Origin: Galbula dea
Lineage: Eukaryota; Chordata; Aves; Piciformes; Galbulidae
Assembly (NCBI GenBank): GCA_013399015.1
Contig: VWZX01002690.1
Span: 434,001 to 498,000 of the forward strand
Reading direction: 5' to 3'
DNA: 64,000 nt
Part shown: piece after piece, positions 14,801 to 26,300 of the stretch
How positions within the stretch are numbered: position 1 is the first letter of the stretch
How the letters are laid out: every line of letters begins with the position of its first letter
Notes under the pieces: generated by a model
Told to the model about the DNA's origin: nothing
What the model saw: the letters and a program-made list of their open reading frames with translations, nothing else
Database searches by the model: none
Translations under genes and position numbers: made by a program

Positions 14801-15019
14801 GCAAAGCTCCTGAAAGAATGGCAAAATACAGATCCACTTTTCCCAGCTGTCAGAAAGCACCAGGAAAACCAAACCTTACCAGAGCAGACTCTTACCTAGT
14901 AAGTTAATCTCCTGAACTTCTGCTCCACTGACAAACAGTGCTAGGATCCAGCACAAAGTGAGCATGGTTTTCTTCATCAATTCTGGCTGATATTCTGAGA
15001 CATTCTCTTTAAGAATCAT
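2479..15019 (-). CDS. IL18RAP: IL18RAP, interleukin-18 receptor accessory protein (IL-18R beta), 10 coding exons
   Basis: Signalling chain of the IL-18 receptor. By family knowledge it joins the IL-18/IL18R1 complex at the plasma membrane and its TIR domain helps recruit MYD88. Coding exons: 15019-14896, 13596-13332, 13240-13066, 12962-12788, 10765-10697, 10448-10328, 7801-7647, 6780-6643, 3670-3500, 2852-2479. All junctions are GT-AG and the frame is continuous: 588 codons from the first ATG, 570 from the third, against 599 in human. Layout in residues from the first ATG: signal peptide about 15-35, Ig1 42-129, Ig2 130-246, Ig3 247-361, membrane span about 362-386, TIR 408-560. Diagnostic stretches are [17 protein letters not shown] after the span and [18 protein letters not shown] in the TIR, both very close to mammalian IL18RAP and unlike IL18R1 or IL1RL1. 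It lies downstream of IL18R1, as in mammals. No internal stop or frameshift seen. Identity judged from remembered family sequences. Confidence 0.95.
3500..3670 (-). CDS. IL18RAP: IL18RAP coding exon 9: TIR domain, first part
   Basis: Encodes [15 protein letters not shown] (TIR box 1), [17 protein letters not shown] and LERDVLPGG (box 2 and BB loop). Acceptor TTTATTGTAG, donor GTAAGGT, phase 1 to phase 1. Confidence 0.95.
3671..6642 (-). other. IL18RAP: IL18RAP intron between TM exon and TIR exon
   Basis: About 3 kb of intron with ordinary unique sequence apart from a CR1 fragment at 6005-6165. No other coding signal seen on either strand. Confidence 0.7.
6005..6165 (+). repeat. CR1 LINE 3'-end fragment
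   Basis: Contains GGCAGTGGTGGAGTCACCA and GGTTGATGGTTGGACTTGAT, diagnostic of the CR1 3' end, in plus orientation (antisense to IL18RAP). The 5' end is truncated. Confidence 0.85.
6643..6780 (-). CDS. IL18RAP: IL18RAP coding exon 8: transmembrane segment
   Basis: The hydrophobic run [18 protein letters not shown] is followed by the juxtamembrane stretch [14 protein letters not shown], the best single marker of IL18RAP in the gene. Acceptor TTCCTGCAG, donor GTAAGAA, phase 1 to phase 1. Confidence 0.95.
7647..7801 (-). CDS. IL18RAP: IL18RAP coding exon 7: Ig domain 3, second half
   Basis: Encodes [20 protein letters not shown] then [20 protein letters not shown], with the second Ig3 cysteine and NFT and NAT sequons. 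Acceptor TCTCTTCAG, donor GTAAAAC, phase 2 to phase 1. Confidence 0.94.
9300..10236 (-). repeat. CR1 LINE, long 5'-truncated copy in IL18RAP intron
   Basis: About 930 bp of CR1 in minus sense. It starts with the tail TCACAGAACGACAGAATATT and still encodes decayed reverse-transcriptase C-terminal peptides such as [19 protein letters not shown] and [18 protein letters not shown] in frames broken by stops. It serves as a reference for the gap in the copy at 55820-56440. Confidence 0.93.
10328..10448 (-). CDS. IL18RAP: IL18RAP coding exon 6: Ig domain 3, first half
   Basis: Encodes [20 protein letters not shown] and then [15 protein letters not shown]. The human counterpart reads KPLTISCKARFGFERVF. 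It supplies the first cysteine and the tryptophan of Ig3. Acceptor GTCTCCAG, donor GTAAGGA, phase 1 to phase 2. The exon sits only about 90 bp from a CR1 insertion at 9300-10236. Confidence 0.93.
10697..10765 (-). CDS. IL18RAP: IL18RAP coding exon 5: Ig2-Ig3 linker
   Basis: A 69 nt exon encoding [20 protein letters not shown] followed by AELG at the junction, equivalent to the human linker ending EVELG. Acceptor TAATTGCAG, donor GTAAGTT, phase 1 to phase 1. Too short to be found by ORF length; it was located by family exon order and phase. Confidence 0.9.
12788..12962 (-). CDS. IL18RAP: IL18RAP coding exon 4: Ig domain 2, second half
   Basis: Starts [16 protein letters not shown] and carries [12 protein letters not shown], the second cysteine of Ig2, then [17 protein letters not shown]. 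Acceptor CTCCTTAG, donor GTGAGCA, phase 0 in and phase 1 out. The NTS and NWT sequons are candidate N-glycosylation sites. Confidence 0.94.
13066..13240 (-). CDS. IL18RAP: IL18RAP coding exon 3: Ig domain 2, first half
   Basis: Encodes [13 protein letters not shown] and then [16 protein letters not shown], ending DVKWYK in phase 0. Acceptor ACATCCCTCAG, donor GTAAGAG. The WYK ending at a phase-0 junction is the shared family boundary, seen also in IL1RL1 and, as WSK, in IL18R1. Confidence 0.94.
13332..13596 (-). CDS. IL18RAP: IL18RAP coding exon 2: Ig domain 1
   Basis: Begins [18 protein letters not shown], matching the human GCSTKKLLW region, and contains [14 protein letters not shown] and the Ig signature DSDSGVYIC. 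Acceptor CTTTTCAG, donor GTATGTG. Enters in phase 1, leaves in phase 2 (265 nt). The stretch after the second cysteine is several residues shorter than in human. Confidence 0.93.
13937..14106 (-). repeat. CR1 LINE 3'-end fragment
   Basis: Starts TCACAGAATCATGAAGGTTG and ends in the GGCAGCCTGGGCCAATG block. It lies in the first coding intron of IL18RAP, sense to the gene. Confidence 0.88.
14108..14215 (-). repeat. CR1 LINE 3'-end fragment, second adjoining copy
   Basis: A separate CR1 tail (AATCATAGAACAGTTTGGAT) begins directly where the preceding fragment ends, with AGGTCATCTAACCCAACCCC following. Two truncated copies sit head to tail, either two insertions or one inside the other. Confidence 0.8.
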
Positions 15020-15027
15020 CTTGGCTT
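14896..15027 (-). CDS. IL18RAP: IL18RAP coding exon 1: short 5' UTR, start and signal peptide
   Basis: Acceptor TTTTTACAG precedes the exon and donor GTAAGAG follows it. Three in-frame ATGs lie at 15019, 14977 and 14965. The third ([14 protein letters not shown]) aligns with the human start and has the best Kozak context (ACCATGC); the first would add 18 residues before the hydrophobic core. The exon ends in phase 1 after EINLL. Because it begins at an acceptor, at least one non-coding exon must lie further upstream (higher coordinates). Confidence 0.88.
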
Positions 15028-15789
15028 CTGTAAAAAGAGGAACACATTTCTATATTCATTTTCTGTAGTAATACTCCAAGGAGACAGACAGGGAATTTCA
15101 TGTGTTATTCTCTAGCTCCATAAAACTCTGCAGGCAGCATTTCCTAGACACTGTTCTTTTCAAACAATGGGGTTGGCAGCACTCTTCCTGCTCAGCCTAT
15201 TAATACAGGATAAGTGCTACTCAAGAATATGCAACAGTCTCTTTAAATACATCTTGCAGAGAGTTGCTTCCAGGTGGATTTCCATGAGATACCTACAGCA
15301 ATGCAGAACTCCACACCTGGAGTGGAAATGCAGGTCCTTTCAGCAGCTGTTCCTGCCAGCCTTCAGCTAATGACCACTGTCAGCTGGCATCAACATCCAT
15401 GGAGTTTTCTTGTATCTTGAAGGCCAACAGGCCCAGAGTGTGGAAACTGGATTCCTTTGGGATTAAACCAAATCTGAAGAAGTGCTGCAGCTGTAAATGC
15501 CACTGAGTCCCTGGGGCTGTAACAGAAGTAAAACCCTCAAAGCATGTGCTATGTGGGCACCACATCTTTAGTTCTGTTTCACCCAAGAGACACACTCCTA
15601 CTGGGCTTTGTTACCAACTAAAATGGACATACCCTAAGAACAACCTAAAAAAAACCCCTTCTTCTCCTCCATGCATTAACAGCTTGTGCAGCATCAAGCC
15701 TCACTTCTGCACCACAGTGCTGTCCTGCATTGCTTGAATCACCCTCACAGAGACCTGCTGAACAGGGTAACAGTCACACCATCACACAC

Positions 15790-15843
15790 AATCACAGAAT
15801 CATGAAGGTTGGAAGAGACCTCTAAGACCATCAGGTCCAACTC
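15790..15843 (-). repeat. CR1 LINE tail fragment
   Basis: About 54 bp: AATCACAGAATCATGAAGGT then TTGGAAGAGACCTCTAAGAC and CATCAGGTCCAA. Only the extreme 3' end of the element is present. Confidence 0.8.
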
Positions 15844-18800
15844 TCAACTGGCTTCATTTGGCTAAATAGCAAGAACATTGTTCCCTGATACCTCTGGAGT
15901 GCCTGATGCAGGACCTCAGTGAGTAAAGGCCATGTGCTTTGCAGATGTTCCCTGTTGTGTAACTGAGACCTCATGGACCTTTTTCCTTGGCTCCTTTGAC
16001 CACAGAGTGACTCTGCATTTGCACAGCTGCCAGAGAGGCACTGACTCAGCCCAAGGGAAGAAAAGAAAAGGGCAGGCAAAGACCAGTCCCTTGTCTGTTG
16101 GGACTTCATGCAAATCAGACACTACTCACACAAGCAGGCAGCAAGACAGCATCTAGTGCACACTGAGCTGGCAAGAGAGGTGAAGAAAACTCCCACTCTT
16201 CACTTCTTCAGGCAACTATTCTGTGTAGGAAGGAGCACATTAGTCATCATTCTCTTCAGCAGGTCTCTATTCCTTGCAAGTGAATGGAATGATCTATTTT
16301 TGTGCTCAGAGGTCACATGGAGTAGGTTAACTCATTTGTCTTAACCCATGTTGTTGCTTTGTTACAGATTGGCTGCTGCCAAATCTCATGCACCTTTTAA
16401 AATCATTCTGAAACTCCAAGGCAATACATATGTCTGAATAAAGAGACATTTTCCTACCAGCATTGGGCAAAAGCCCTCCTAGACTTTAAGAAGATTGTCT
16501 CATCCACTGCAAAAGGGTCAATGCATCCTGACTCTTGCCTCTGGGGCTAGGACAATCATAAAGACCTCCCTCAAGGCATTCCTCTAGGGCTACACCTCTA
16601 GCCCTATTAATGCTGTACAGAGCAAAGGATTATGCTTAGGCTTATGTCACCCAACAGCCCACATGGCAAAGGCATGCTGGTGCCAGTAGCAAGCAGGACC
16701 CAACATCCTCTGTGTGATTCGGTGCTGCAGTCCCTTGAGCAGGTGAACTGATGCAATGGGTCACTGCTGTCAAAAGAACAAGGTCTCATCTACTTCTCCA
16801 TTCCCCCACCCTTCTTCTCCCCTGACTCCAGCCAAATGGTCCAGCCCCTCTCCTGTGACAGCTCTGCTCCTTTCTGCTGACTCCTTCAATCCATCAAACC
16901 ACCAGAAGCCACCTGAGGAGTGCCTGACCTGGCACAAGATAAGCAGGAGAAGCATTTACTTCCCAGTTGCCCATTAGTCTGTAACTGGGGACACATAGAC
17001 TATGCACAGAGAAACCACTTCAGGTGACCATTCACAAAGCATCTAGTAATGTCAGAGACAGATCATCTCTTTGCTCTCCAGTTTAATGCCATGCTACCAA
17101 CACCCTCTTCAAGCTCAAAAGGTCACCACAAACGTGGAAGAAGGATAAAAGGGAAGGTTCTCTAATACATGCTACAGCTTCAGTTAGCAATCTGGATCAT
17201 TTTCTGTTGTCTTTTGCAAGCCATGAGAAAATACACCCCTGGCTATTCTTTTGCTAACTGGCAGTAACATTTTTATTAGAGAACCTCAGAAACTTTGCAT
17301 TTTTATGGCAATTAAGAAGTACAGGAGCAGGTGAAATTAAGCAGCGTTGTCTTGCAAGCGTGCCTGAGAGGAAGGCAGAAATTCACAGCAGAAGCACAAC
17401 AGCGATGACCAAAGGAGAGGGGAACCTGACACAGGACAATCTTAAACTGACCATTCAGGTCAGTAGTTGTACTACAGGTGGGCTCAAAGTGATTGAGTGA
17501 CTCAATATATCCAGTGATTCATTTTAGCTTGGTCAGTAGCTGCCAGAAGAAGAAAGCACTCTACGCTGGGTAACGTATTCTCAAGTCTTTCCACCTTCTC
17601 TTGCCATGTACACACACCAAGGCTATCACATCCTTACTCTAGGGATTTAGGATGCTATTTAATTAGAAAGTAAAACTTATATACAAAGGAAACTCATGTG
17701 GTCCTATCAATTTCCTGTGGTAAAAAAAAATGTAAGAGAGAAAAACAAATCTGCATTATTTTGTTTGTTTCAATTCCTAAAGGAGCCCTCTCAACAAAAC
17801 TGAGTCAATCTCTATTTCATAACACTGTGTGTATTTTACATAAGATTTAAGTAAAAGAAATCAAAATCACTTGCTTGAGAGCTGCCCCAAATTTCATCAT
17901 GTTGATGAAGTCTGGAAAAATAGTGGCAATGCCACAACCTTAGCAATCTCCTGTTTTGCTGCTGCTGAAAATCACTTCAGCTTCAAAGCTCTCTGTGTCT
18001 TGTGTTGGACCTACAGCAGTGGCAAAGCAAACATCATCTGATTCTAGGAGTAAGTTACTAATAACTGCACAGGAGAAGAAAAAAAAGCTTCATCATACAT
18101 ATAAAGCAAAGAAAAATAAAAAGCTAGAGAAGTTACTTACTAAGAGACTACTGCTTTGTCTGACCAAGCAACTAAAGATCAGGCAGACAACATTTACTTT
18201 AATAAAAGTTAAATAATAATGATCATAATTAGAGAAATCACTTAAATCTGCTTTAAAATGCACATTCAAAGACAACAAAACCAACTCAACAGTCAAGCAG
18301 ATGGGGTAGGGAGGGCTAACATCTGAAGGAAAAAGTTAGAATTAATTAATTAAGTGGAAAACAAAAAAAACCCTGCAAATCTTACCTGCTCATCTTATAC
18401 TAGATGATAAGAATTGTGGTTAGCTTGAGCTGTGCACTGTGTTGAGTCTGTTTCCTTTACAGGAATTTCCTCTACCTCACTGTCACCAACCCTTCCTTTC
18501 TCAGTTTGGTTGGGTTAGGTTCAAAATTTCTGGGTCATTTTCTTGTAAAAAGAACAGGGGGGGAAAAACCAAAGCTCTGCCTCTAGTAAACCATCAAAGC
18601 TTTTGGGGTTTTAACATCTTCTACTTGCATGGTGTGCAAAACTGCATTGGTCTTTTCAGTTTGTTTCTCTCAAGAGGAGGAATTGTCAAAGTTCATTTCT
18701 TCCCCCCCTAATACTACTACCAGGTGGTTCAGAAGAAGTCTTCAATATCTGATATCTTCAAGACCTGAAATCTACAGAGCCACACTTCTGCCCAAGACTG

Positions 18801-21800
18801 AATAATATTCACTGAATGAACTGGCTTCTCCTTATTCTTAGTCTCCCCAGCTATGAGCCCTCCAAGGGAGCTGTGACACACTCTTCCTTGCTGTCTGTGT
18901 CCTCGCAGTTAACCCTTGTTGGTTACCCAAACACAGCTAGCAAGAGAAAAAGAGAAGTCCTGATAAATCTGAGCTCTCTGCCAGTTGCCTGTGGGACCTG
19001 CTGGGTAGGCAGAGCACGGCAGCACATCCAGTCCCACAGGGTCCAGTCCCTCTTCCAGGCTTCCTGGGTGGGTACAAAAACCCTAAGAGACAGGTTGCAC
19101 AGTGACTCCAACTACAGAAAAGCATTTGAGAACTCCTTGCCATCAATTTAGACCCCAGTTCAACTTATTGCAGTAAAGGTTCTGTAAATACCCAAGTCCA
19201 TCAGCTTGCACCAGATCTCTTTCAAGAACACTAGGACTTGTTTCTTCTTCTCCTGCATGAAGTCCACTCTTTACTGCAGATTGAGTCAATTAATCTTATT
19301 TCCATGCCAAGGAGCTAAGAAAGGCTTGTTGCTGTAGAACAGAGGATTTCAAAGGTGCCTCTCTTTACCTACACATTCCTTTATGCAATGTCCTCTACTG
19401 ATGATTTATTCTCTTGGCTTCTTAGCATTTGGAGAGACAGGGTTTGTATTCTCAGCTTTCACCATGGATTGAACTCTCTGCTCCTTCCAGAGCCCACTGA
19501 CAATCAAGCTTGGTGATTGTCTCCTAAAAACACCTTTGGTTTATAAGTTAAAACAGAAAAAGGTTCCAAAGTATCTCTGCAGATTTCAGTATAAAGTTAA
19601 GCTTTTTGAAGGTGTCCTTTCTAACCAGAGAAAAAGCAAAAAACATGTTGCTTTCCTCTTCCCTTGGAGGAATTAGGGTGCACCACAGATAAAGTCAAGG
19701 CCATTGCAACTCTTAAACCATTGCCCAGGCTTATCAGAAAGAGATGGGATATTTTCTGAAAGACATCTTACAGACACAAAATATCCCTCATTCTCTTTAA
19801 GTACTAACTGTCATCCTCTCCAAGTAATAGGTTTATTACACTCAAAACATTAAGTGGAACAGTCCAACAGTTAGAGCAGATCCTAGCTGCAGAAGCAGAG
19901 TTTCAAAAGCCATGCTGTCAGGAGAATGAGTGGCTGCCACACTGGATGAACACCTTGTCCAAAAGCACCACATAGTTGGCTGATCCTCTGTTCCAATTCA
20001 CCCCCATTTCTCTTTCATCAAAGTAGTGTACATTCTAAAAATTCAGCCCTCACACACCAGCACTTTCCAGGCTCATATTTACCCTTTGCTGCTAGTAAAG
20101 TAAGGAAAGAGCAGATTACTGCTCCAGGATACCCTCCCTGCTTCCTCTCTCTCCCCCTCACTCACTCTCCCACTTCCATATTCATTATCCTTTTGGCTCT
20201 AGGTCCAGGAAATTGTGCCTCTCCACCCCTGTGGAAAGTCAAGGGGGAAGCTCTGTATCTCACCTTGTCCATCTCACTTTTGCTCAAGCATTTCACCAGC
20301 CAAGAAGCAGGGGAGGAGATGCAGCATCTCAGTGTGTGTGTAGCCTAGTCTTACAGCACAGGGAGGATTATGTCTCTTTGGTATTCTGCTACTGCTTTGG
20401 ACTTGAGAGATTCACACATCACCTCCTCCTTGGGCTGGCTATGGTTAACACCAGGTGGCTAAGATATTTTCCACTCCAATTATCTTCCACACTGACTCAG
20501 TGGTGTTGGTTCTGCTGTCACAGGAGGTGTCTGAACATCTCAACATGCATCTCTGTCCATTTTGTACCAGGTTTTACACTCAGTGAAAGGGCATAGATTC
20601 AAGAGGGAGGTTCTGGAGCAGTAGGTAACTCACCCAGAGGTTACTCCTCTGTGAAATAAGAGAAGGTGGAATTTATTTAGTATAGATTTGCTGCACTACA
20701 GAGCATTCTGCCTTGGGCATCAGAGTGTAAGGTGGCCAGTGTCACTGGATGTATTAATGACTGAATAGATCACTTGCCAACAGAGAAACAGCAAAGCAAA
20801 TATTCACCACCCAGGCCTTTAAAACCTTTACACACTCACAGTCTTTAGTGGTTAAGTAGAAAAGATTGTCTAGCACCTCAAATTCCATAGCAACAGCTTC
20901 TTGCCTCCCTTGGCAGACCAGCCTGCAGTGGTTCTACAGCCTAGTTTGCTATGTGAAAGACAGCCTAGAAAACATAAAACTGACAAGGATGACCACTGCT
21001 GGACTGCAGGTTTTCTTTCAGAGACTTACTGTGCACAAAAGCAGGTCAGAATAGTTTTCCCAGCACTCCCAGAAGAGACATTCCTGTTCTAATAACCCTA
21101 GTGTCCATCATTTAGAGTCATTTATTCATGGCCACATGTCTTTGTGTGAGTCTCATTTCTTAGCTTGAACAGCTCTTTTCTTCCCACTGTTTCTTCTTTT
21201 TCTACATGCACTTGTTGACAATGCTCCTATTCCTTTGCCACTTCATTTTACCAGTCTAAACAATTCAAAATTCTTCTAGGATCCCTTCACATGATTCTCC
21301 TGGTGATCCTTACAGCTCTGCCTTGCAGGTCTTAAGGTCTTAACTTCACTGGCAGCACTTCACTGGTATTTAACTGACTTTCCTTCATCATGTTGGCAGC
21401 TGAAAACAATCCTGAGGTTTCCATTTCCAATGTATAAACACCTTCTTTGGAGCTGAAATTTTGCTGCCAGTCCCCCAAGGTAGGATCTCCCTTAAGTACT
21501 ACATAAATCAAATATGTTTAAAGTATTACATATGAAGCCACTATAACAGACAGAGACTTTCCTATCAAAGCTTGGCTGAATATTTAGGCTCAGGTCTCCA
21601 TCTGAATGCCTGAACTCAGAAATGAGGTGTGCCCCACAGGAAAGCCCCTCAGGAGATCTCTTTGCTAGAGGTATTCAGATTATTCCTAGCAGGTAGTGAC
21701 AGCTCTTCATGAACAAACACAGTCACTTCTATATTTGCCCAATTGTTTCTAAAAAGTCAGATTCATACAGCATTTCAAATAATTTTGGGACCTCCTCTGG

Positions 21801-22671
21801 AACAGCATTCCTTCACTACAGTCAGAAAAAAACCCAAAAGGCTACAGTTTTCCTGCAGTGCATAGTACATAGTGTTGTAACCACATCTTGAAATGAGATC
21901 TCCAGCACAGGACTGAAATTGAGTTAACTACAGTAGTGGTGAAAAAGAATTAGAGCCATAAGCCATAAATCCATTTGTTTATCCTTCAGAAATACTTTAA
22001 ACCATCAATTTACTGAACTCTATTTTTGTATTTGACAAGTGATATATGACATTGATTCAAGTCAGTATTTCAAGATATAAGAGGAAATATGGTTCTATTT
22101 TATCCAGGAATTTATGTCAGATTGGTATCTTCTGCCAGGCAGCTAATAATAAGGGAGTACTACCATGTTTTTAAATGATGTTATTAAACTTGTTCTAAAA
22201 AATAATCCAAAGTACAACTGTTCCAAATGCTCCAGATCTCATTTGCACATAAATCCCCTCCACTGTTCAGCTGAAGGTAGCTCAGGGCATAATACAGACA
22301 TCAGTGTCCGTGACCAAAATACTATTATCCCTATCCCATCCCTCTCTTCTCCCTGCCAAAATGAGCTTTTACTGTACTCATAGTGAAGCAGGAGAATAAA
22401 AACAGCCTTCACCATTCCTCCAAATCACTCCCTCTTGGCTTCTCTAGACCACATACAAGTGAGTAGTGAATGCTGTGAACTCAATCAAATCTGCCCTCCC
22501 TTTTCTCTTTCTACTTGATTTTTCTGCTGGACATTGCCCAAAGCCTGCATCATGCCAAACTCTCTGGGGCAGGAGACATTTGGACTCTATTCCCAAGCAG
22601 GATCCTTAGGAAATACCAAAAACACAAACCCAAGAGGATCCAAATAATAATACTTTGCAAATACTGATATA

Positions 22672-22677
22672 TTTATT
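22672..22677 (-). terminator. IL18R1: Candidate IL18R1 poly(A) signal AATAAA
   Basis: Canonical AATAAA on the minus strand, about 325 bp past the IL18R1 stop codon. It is the first canonical hexamer I found downstream; use is inferred. Confidence 0.55.
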
Positions 22678-22998
22678 GAGGGGCCTCAAAAAAAAAGTGT
22701 GCAAGTGTAACTAATGTCATTCTGTGTGGCTGGAAAATGGGAAATAACAATTGTGCTTCATGCCATGGGGTAAGTCCTAAGCAGAGTGGAATTTCTCCTC
22801 CTTCTGCAGATTGCTGAGGAAACTCTCTCTAGGATGTCATTTAGCACTGGGCTTAACATTGTCCTAGCCACTGGTAGGATCAGATCTCAGCCTTGGCCTT
22901 AATAGGACACTTTCTTCCCAAAGGAAGTGAGCAATTTGTGCTTTCTACTACTTAGCACAAGGCAGAGTTTTCTGCAGAATCTTCAGTCTCCAGAACTG

Positions 22999-23399
22999 TT
23001 ATAGGAGTGCATTAGAGTCCCAGCCCTCAGTCTGTGGTTGAGCCTCTCCTGAGCCTAGGCCTTTAGGATTAGGGTGCCCTTTGGTGTTTCTCTTGTGAGG
23101 TTTGGCTGGCATCAGGTACCGAAGGTTCTTCCAAAATCTGGAATTCACAGGAAGAGATTTCTCCTTTTTCCACTTCACAACCCTCTTTGATGGCAAAAGA
23201 GAGAGTGATTCTGGCAAGAAATGGTAGTCCCTTATAGGCATGTACTCAATTAATATGATCTTAGTTTTCCTTTCAACTAGGGCTTTATGCAGTCCACTCT
23301 CAAGTTCATATATGGCTCTGTCAGAAACGTAGTTTTGGCTCAGGATAATGATTAATCTTCTGCTTTTGTCAAGGAGTGACTGGACATCCTCAACCACTG
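22999..23399 (-). CDS. IL18R1: IL18R1 coding exon 10: TIR domain, second part, and stop
   Basis: Encodes [58 protein letters not shown] and box 3 [12 protein letters not shown], then a polar Pro/Gly/Lys-rich tail ending DSNALL and a stop. Acceptor TTAATTTGCAG. The tail is about 15-20 residues longer than in human and dissimilar. Confidence 0.95.
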
Positions 23400-26300
23400 C
23401 TGCAAATTAAAGATAAATGTGTTATTAACCTCAATTGGCAGGGCAGGCACTGCATCCACTTAGCCTTTAACAATCACACACAGTCCAAAAATGCTGCCCT
23501 TATAAAGTGACAGCATGTAAGCAGCCTACCCTTATGAAGAGATTAATAAGTGTCACAGATTAAAAGTCTGAAAATGGGCTCAGGAATGGCCAGAGCTGGT
23601 TCTCTAGAGCAGATAAAAACCTACATACAATCTCCAGCTCCCCTAGATAGCTGTCTGTCAGCAGTTCCATGGATAGAAGGTGACAGCAAAACTTATTTCT
23701 CCTCCAGCCAGACATCTCTTTGCTCTTTCCTAACACATAACATCAGAGTAATTCCACAGAAAGTCACCAGCAGCAACCTCTCTCCAAACATTCAGTAACC
23801 ATCAAGTTACTCCTTCCTTTACACCACTGAATACCTAAATCTACTGCCAGTAACAGAAGGTTGAGAAGACCAGTATGTGATGACAGAAAGAGTTCCAACT
23901 GTGCTTTAGATCCATGACTTCTGCCATGACAAGCAATGAATGGAATTAAATGGAGATGCCTTTCAAACATCTCTGCACCAAATAACTGAATGACTTCTCA
24001 TGCACAGCTTCCTGTGGTTGCTCTAGCACCATGGGACAAGGTCTACAGAGACCAGAGATCTAGAAAACATGCTTTGTAGGGAAAGGCAAAGCAAGGTCCA
24101 AGAGTAACCTGAAGAAGGATGCTGACAAGAGTATTACAACATGCCAAATGCTTCTGGAAATAGAAGGAAATACACTGTTGCAAGGAAATTTTGCAATATG
24201 GCAAGGAAATAAGCTACAAATGTTGAAAGAATCAGATTCAACACTTCACAAAGCCCTTTTCTAATACTTAAGGAGAGAGATTACTGGAAAAAAAACTGGC
24301 TTGGGAGAGCTGTGGCACCTCTCAGGTTAGAAAAATATGTCAGGAATGGATACAAGAAGACAAGACCCTGCCTTGTGAAGGGGGCTGACTGACCTTATTG
24401 GTCTGTGTTTTTAACAATGGAATCCTATTCCTTAACTAGATCTTTGGACTAAATGAAATCACCCAGCATCTTCTCTGCAAACATCTTCAAAAGATCATCT
24501 ATCCCTAGGCCATTCAGAGAGACAAACCCACATATTCTCAGTTCTATTTTGTTAAGGCACCCATGACAGTCACAGAATGGTTTCAGTCTCCATGCTGGAG
24601 ATACATCAAACAGGCAAGTTACCTGAGAATGACTGGGACCAGAGGTACCAACAGCTCTCTGCAGTTAAATGTGAGTACCAGCTCACAGCAAAAGCAGGGC
24701 AAGATCACTCTTACTGTGGAACACCTGGCAGCTTGGGTGTTCTCACCTTAACTTTCTCCATGCTAGCTTATTCATCTGTTCATCTTGGTTGTGTGTCTGT
24801 ATGTGTGCAGAGGTACATGAATTCATAAATACATCTGCAAAATATGTAAAGTGTGTGCCTGCAAACTTGGTGTTAAATGAAAAATGTAACCTCTCAGGGC
24901 ACCTTGACAGAATTCCTTCTAATGACAGACTTCTCCCTTCCTGTGGAAATGATGTGCCTACTGAAGGACAAGAACATTCAATACACTTACCTCCTCCAGG
25001 GGATACATCCCTCTCAAATATACATAACTTGTACCCAAAGTTTTCTTCTAATATCATGGGTAATACTTTCAGGGCAAATTCTCTCTCTTCTTCAGTAGGA
25101 GAAACAGAGTCTTTCAGGTAAGACACAAATGCATCATATTCTTTTCCATCTGGAAAGAAATCACCAGTTGTTGTCTTGCTGGTAACCATCAGAAATACAG
25201 CCCTTCATCCACCATTCTGCTTTTCAATAATGTTGTCTCAGAAGCAAAGCATCTAGAAATTTCTGCTCTTTCCTTTGATACCCCCAAGAGTCTTCAACCA
25301 ACAGAAAAATCCTGAATCAATTTACATTTGACACAAAAGATTCCAATTGCATTTGGCAAATATTTGACAAGAACATGCCCTTTCTACAGCAGGGAGCTTG
25401 TGTAAAAAATCAGGTTGGCTGAAGCAGTTCATGTCCCTTGTGTCATGATCACAAAAATGAAGGGGAGCAAAACTATGTCTGTAACCTGATCAGGATGCTA
25501 CTCAAGTGCTATTGCAGGTTTCTTTGTCTGAAGACTATCCAGTAGCTCTGTAGAATAGCTACTGGCAAAAGACAATAAACCCATTTATTATTTTAATAGA
25601 TAAGATGAAGGATTACATACTTCACACTACATAATATTATAGCACATCTGGGCATGCTTTGGGCAGTAATTTACAATCACAAAAGCCAAGGCCAATCCAG
25701 AGGCCAGGTCTACCACACACAACTTTGCCACTAAATACTCTTTACTCCATGTAGTTCATAAGAGAGAGTACAAACTGCAGTTCATGAAACCCTACACACA
25801 GAGCTCTGGGAGTAGGAAATCCACTGCCTAGAGTCAGACAATCAACTCAAGGTCCTTGGAGATCTTCCCAGGTTTTGTAGAACCTACTAGAAAACTCCTT
25901 TTTAATCAACACACTGCCTTCAATGTCAGTATTAACCAAGCCATACCTCCAGCAGTGTCATCTCTTCTGCTTATGTTCCTGTAAAACAGAACTAAGTCTA
26001 CTCTGAACATCACACAGACAAACACCAGAGCTCCAGCAGCACATGGAAACAGTGCAGCAAGGACCATTCCAGCTGTAAATATGTGCAGAGGCAGATCTTG
26101 GGTCTTCCCTGTAAAGGAGCAAACCAGGAAATTAGATCCTTAACAAAGAGTATTATACAATGAGATTACTGCCTTCAGTACTGATGGCATCTTAAAATCA
26201 CCCCAAAAAGCCACACTGTGGATGTGAAACCTTTCCTGCTGATACTTCAGGGGCACATGAGTGTCATGTCAGATGGAGAAGAACTCTCCTGAGATGGAGA

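Larger units (their letters stand above)
15028..22998. other. IL18R1-IL18RAP spacer, includes the unseen IL18RAP first exon
   Basis: About 8 kb between the IL18RAP signal-peptide exon and the IL18R1 stop codon. It should hold the 5' non-coding exon or exons and promoter of IL18RAP, because coding exon 1 begins at a splice acceptor, and the IL18R1 3' UTR at the high end. I cannot place the promoter. Only a short CR1 tail near 15790 and simple A-rich patches near 18075 and 18360 stand out. Confidence 0.5.

Noticed and set aside
20213..20596. 127-codon plus-strand open frame in the IL18R1-IL18RAP spacer
   Set aside because: No recognisable family, no domain pattern, no splice or promoter context. 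Length is within chance for a 64 kb window.
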